This document shows, piece by piece, positions 32,485 to 33,490 of a DNA stretch of 33,490 bases. The stretch comes from Allokutzneria sp. NRRL B-24872 (GTDB lineage Bacteria; Actinomycetota; Actinomycetes; Mycobacteriales; Pseudonocardiaceae). Position numbers and translations under genes: made by a program. The stretch covers positions 1-33,490 of the forward strand of contig NZ_MUMH01000095.1 in the NCBI RefSeq assembly GCF_002155965.1. The letters are read 5' to 3'. Below the pieces are notes generated by a model. It searched no databases. It was not told the origin of the DNA and saw only the letters and a program-made list of their open reading frames with translations. Every line of letters starts with the position of its first letter. The first letter of the stretch is position 1.

Positions 32485-32524
32485 CCTGGAGGGCCACTCA
32501 GCTGCCCTCTGGTGGCCCTCCAGG
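32485..32524 (-). terminator. Terminator after the secreted amidase gene
   Basis: CCTGGAGGGCCAC (32485-32497) pairs perfectly with GTGGCCCTCCAGG (32512-32524) across a 14-nt loop. It lies 20 nt past the stop of the amidase and before the TetR promoter. Confidence 0.8.
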
Positions 32525-32544
32525 ATCTAGCCGCCCCTGCGTGG

Positions 32545-33198
32545 TCAGAGCTTCGCCTTCACCGCCGTGCGCAGCTGCGCGAGCTTGGCGTAGAACTGGT
32601 TGCCCGGGCAGGCCGTCGCGAAGTGGTCGCGGTGCCCGCTGATGTTGCTCGGCGAGATGCCGTACTGGTAGCAGACGTAGGCGCACAGGTTGACCAGCGC
32701 GTTCCACTGCGCGGTCGTCGGGACGGCGCTGGTGTAGGTGCCCTCGTTCTCGATGCCGATGGAGTTCTCGTTGAAGCCGGGGCAGTGCGCCGCCTTGATC
32801 ATCTGCTTGCGGCCCTTGAGCGTGGCCAGGCTGCCCTTGCGGCCCTCCATCACGAAGCCGCCCCTGCTGATGGTGAAGTGCTGGCCGGTGTCCGCCCAGC
32901 CCTGGCCCATGTGCCCGGCCTGGCAGTTGCGCGCCACCTGGAAGGCGTGCGCCTGCGTGTAGTTCGTGCTGTTCGGGCTCGCCATGTGGTGCACCAGGAT
33001 GCGGTTCGGCTTCTTGTTGAGCGTGGTGATGCCGCTGACCGCCCTCGCGCCCCACTCCGCGCAGCTGTGGACGCGCGGGGCCGCGGGCGCCGCGGACGCC
33101 GAGCCCGGCGTGATCAGCTGGCCGGCGACGGCGAGCGCGCCGACTCCGGCCGCGGTGCGGAACAGGGAACGGCGATCGAGCGAAGGGGTGCCTTCCAT
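32545..33198 (-). CDS. Tat-secreted PGRP-type N-acetylmuramoyl-L-alanine amidase
   Basis: This 217-aa exported cell-wall amidase starts at ATG 33198 with GGAGG 6 nt upstream. The twin-arginine signal is DRRSLFRTAAGVGALAVAG with cleavage near SASAAP. Zinc and catalytic candidates are H70-H71 (ILVHHMASP), H189 (ISGHRDHF) and C197 (TACPGN), with IGIENEGTY giving the conserved peptide-binding segment. It should cut the lactyl bond between MurNAc and the stem peptide outside the membrane, in remodelling or competition. The gene is monocistronic with a strong terminator. Confidence 0.93.
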   Translation of the reverse strand: MEGTPSLDRRSLFRTAAGVGALAVAGQLITPGSASAAPAAPRVHSCAEWGARAVSGITTLNKKPNRILVHHMASPNSTNYTQAHAFQVARNCQAGHMGQGWADTGQHFTISRGGFVMEGRKGSLATLKGRKQMIKAAHCPGFNENSIGIENEGTYTSAVPTTAQWNALVNLCAYVCYQYGISPSNISGHRDHFATACPGNQFYAKLAQLRTAVKAKL

Positions 33199-33490
33199 CG
33201 GGGCCTCCGGACACGTTGCAGGGACCGCCAGCCTGTCCCGCGACGCTTGTCCGCTCCTTGTTCACGCTTTCAACTCCCGCTCCACCCCGCCGCCCCCTTG
33301 ACACCCGCCAAGGGCCCCGACCCGCGCGCAGCAGCACTCCGCCCCGCCCCAATGCCCCGTTCGGTGCGGTGAACTCCCTGAATGACTCATTCAGGTGGTT
33401 GAACCACCTCAATGACTCGTTCAGTCCGTTCAACCACGCCAATGACTCGTTCAGGTGGTGTGGCGGAGTGCTAGGGCCTGTCCTCAAAGT
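33199..33490. other. Intergenic stretch with repeat array, to the window end
   Basis: No gene is supported. The stretch holds the upstream region of the amidase, a CCCTTG...CAAGGG inverted repeat near 33296-33315 and the 30-bp-period array. The minus-strand frame crossing it (32498-33487) translates the array into a ten-residue repeat (LNESLxW) and is judged spurious. Confidence 0.6.
33351..33470. repeat. Four units of a 30-bp tandem repeat made of palindromes
   Basis: Units begin at exactly 33351, 33381, 33411 and 33441. The core AATGACTCRTTCAG occurs in units 2-4, and unit 1 has AATGCCCCGTTCGG. Each core with flanking CTG forms the palindrome CTGAATG-ACT-CATTCAG (perfect at 33378-33394). 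Unit 2 also holds GGTGGTTGAACCACC, a second palindrome. The spacing is close to three helical turns. Confidence 0.8.

Noticed and set aside
32498-33487. Minus-strand frame with a ten-residue LNESLxW repeat
   Set aside because: It overlaps the amidase in another frame, and the peptide repeat is simply the 30-bp DNA array translated.

Overview
The window is high-GC DNA from an actinomycete, probably of the order Pseudonocardiales (Lentzea, Saccharothrix, Actinosynnema or Amycolatopsis type). The evidence is the very GC-rich third codon positions, GTG and TTG starts, Tat and lipoprotein signals, F420-type and LVIVD-repeat proteins, several TANNNT elements 6-7 nt before a start codon (leaderless transcription), and a recurrent in-gene palindrome TCCAYTGTGGA. 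No rRNA, tRNA, CRISPR array or complete mobile element was found.

Region 1 (76-17123) reads as one carbohydrate-use locus. It holds a Tat-secreted beta-propeller protein, a three-gene ribose-type (CUT2) ABC importer, two large secreted GH172 (DUF2961) glycosidase paralogues with a small membrane-protein gene between them, a divergent LacI repressor, an L-fucose/D-arabinose-isomerase-like enzyme, a cytoplasmic five-bladed-propeller glycosidase and an FGGY sugar kinase. The importer operon and the isomerase operon have the same promoter layout: TTGACA, 17 bp, TAGCKT, 4 bp, then a 13-bp operator GAAAACGATTRCT, in opposite orientation at the two sites. They therefore look like one LacI regulon. 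Secreted furanosidases, a monosaccharide importer, an aldose isomerase and a kinase with no aldolase fit release of a pentose such as D-arabinose from furanosides (for example D-arabinan) and its conversion to a pentulose 5-phosphate. The substrate is inferred.

Region 2 (17215-20003) lies behind a 28-bp palindromic terminator. It carries a Nal1/trypsin-like serine protease, a 73-aa partner that resembles the protease N-terminal segment, and about 1.4 kb of gene-poor DNA. This DNA contains a possible small membrane protein and a perfect 17-bp inverted repeat with the same start-codon sequence facing outward on both strands.

Region 3 (20004-26191) holds an LVIVD-repeat secreted protein overlapping an SDR oxidoreductase gene, a divergent orphan peptide-binding lipoprotein, an endolysin-like amidase, an aldo/keto reductase and a small secreted I36-type peptidase-inhibitor-like protein.

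Region 4 (26206-29643) holds a MmyB-like regulator followed by a polyamine operon: type III PLP decarboxylase, AdoMet decarboxylase and a divergent aminopropyltransferase, ended by a strong terminator.

Region 5 (29678-33490) holds a GT87-type membrane glycosyltransferase that overlaps tail-to-tail with an F420-dependent LLM oxidoreductase. Next is a TetR repressor; near-identical 16-bp operators precede both the TetR and LLM genes. A Tat-secreted PGRP-type amidase follows. The window ends in a 30-bp-period repeat array of palindromes and a possible IS end.
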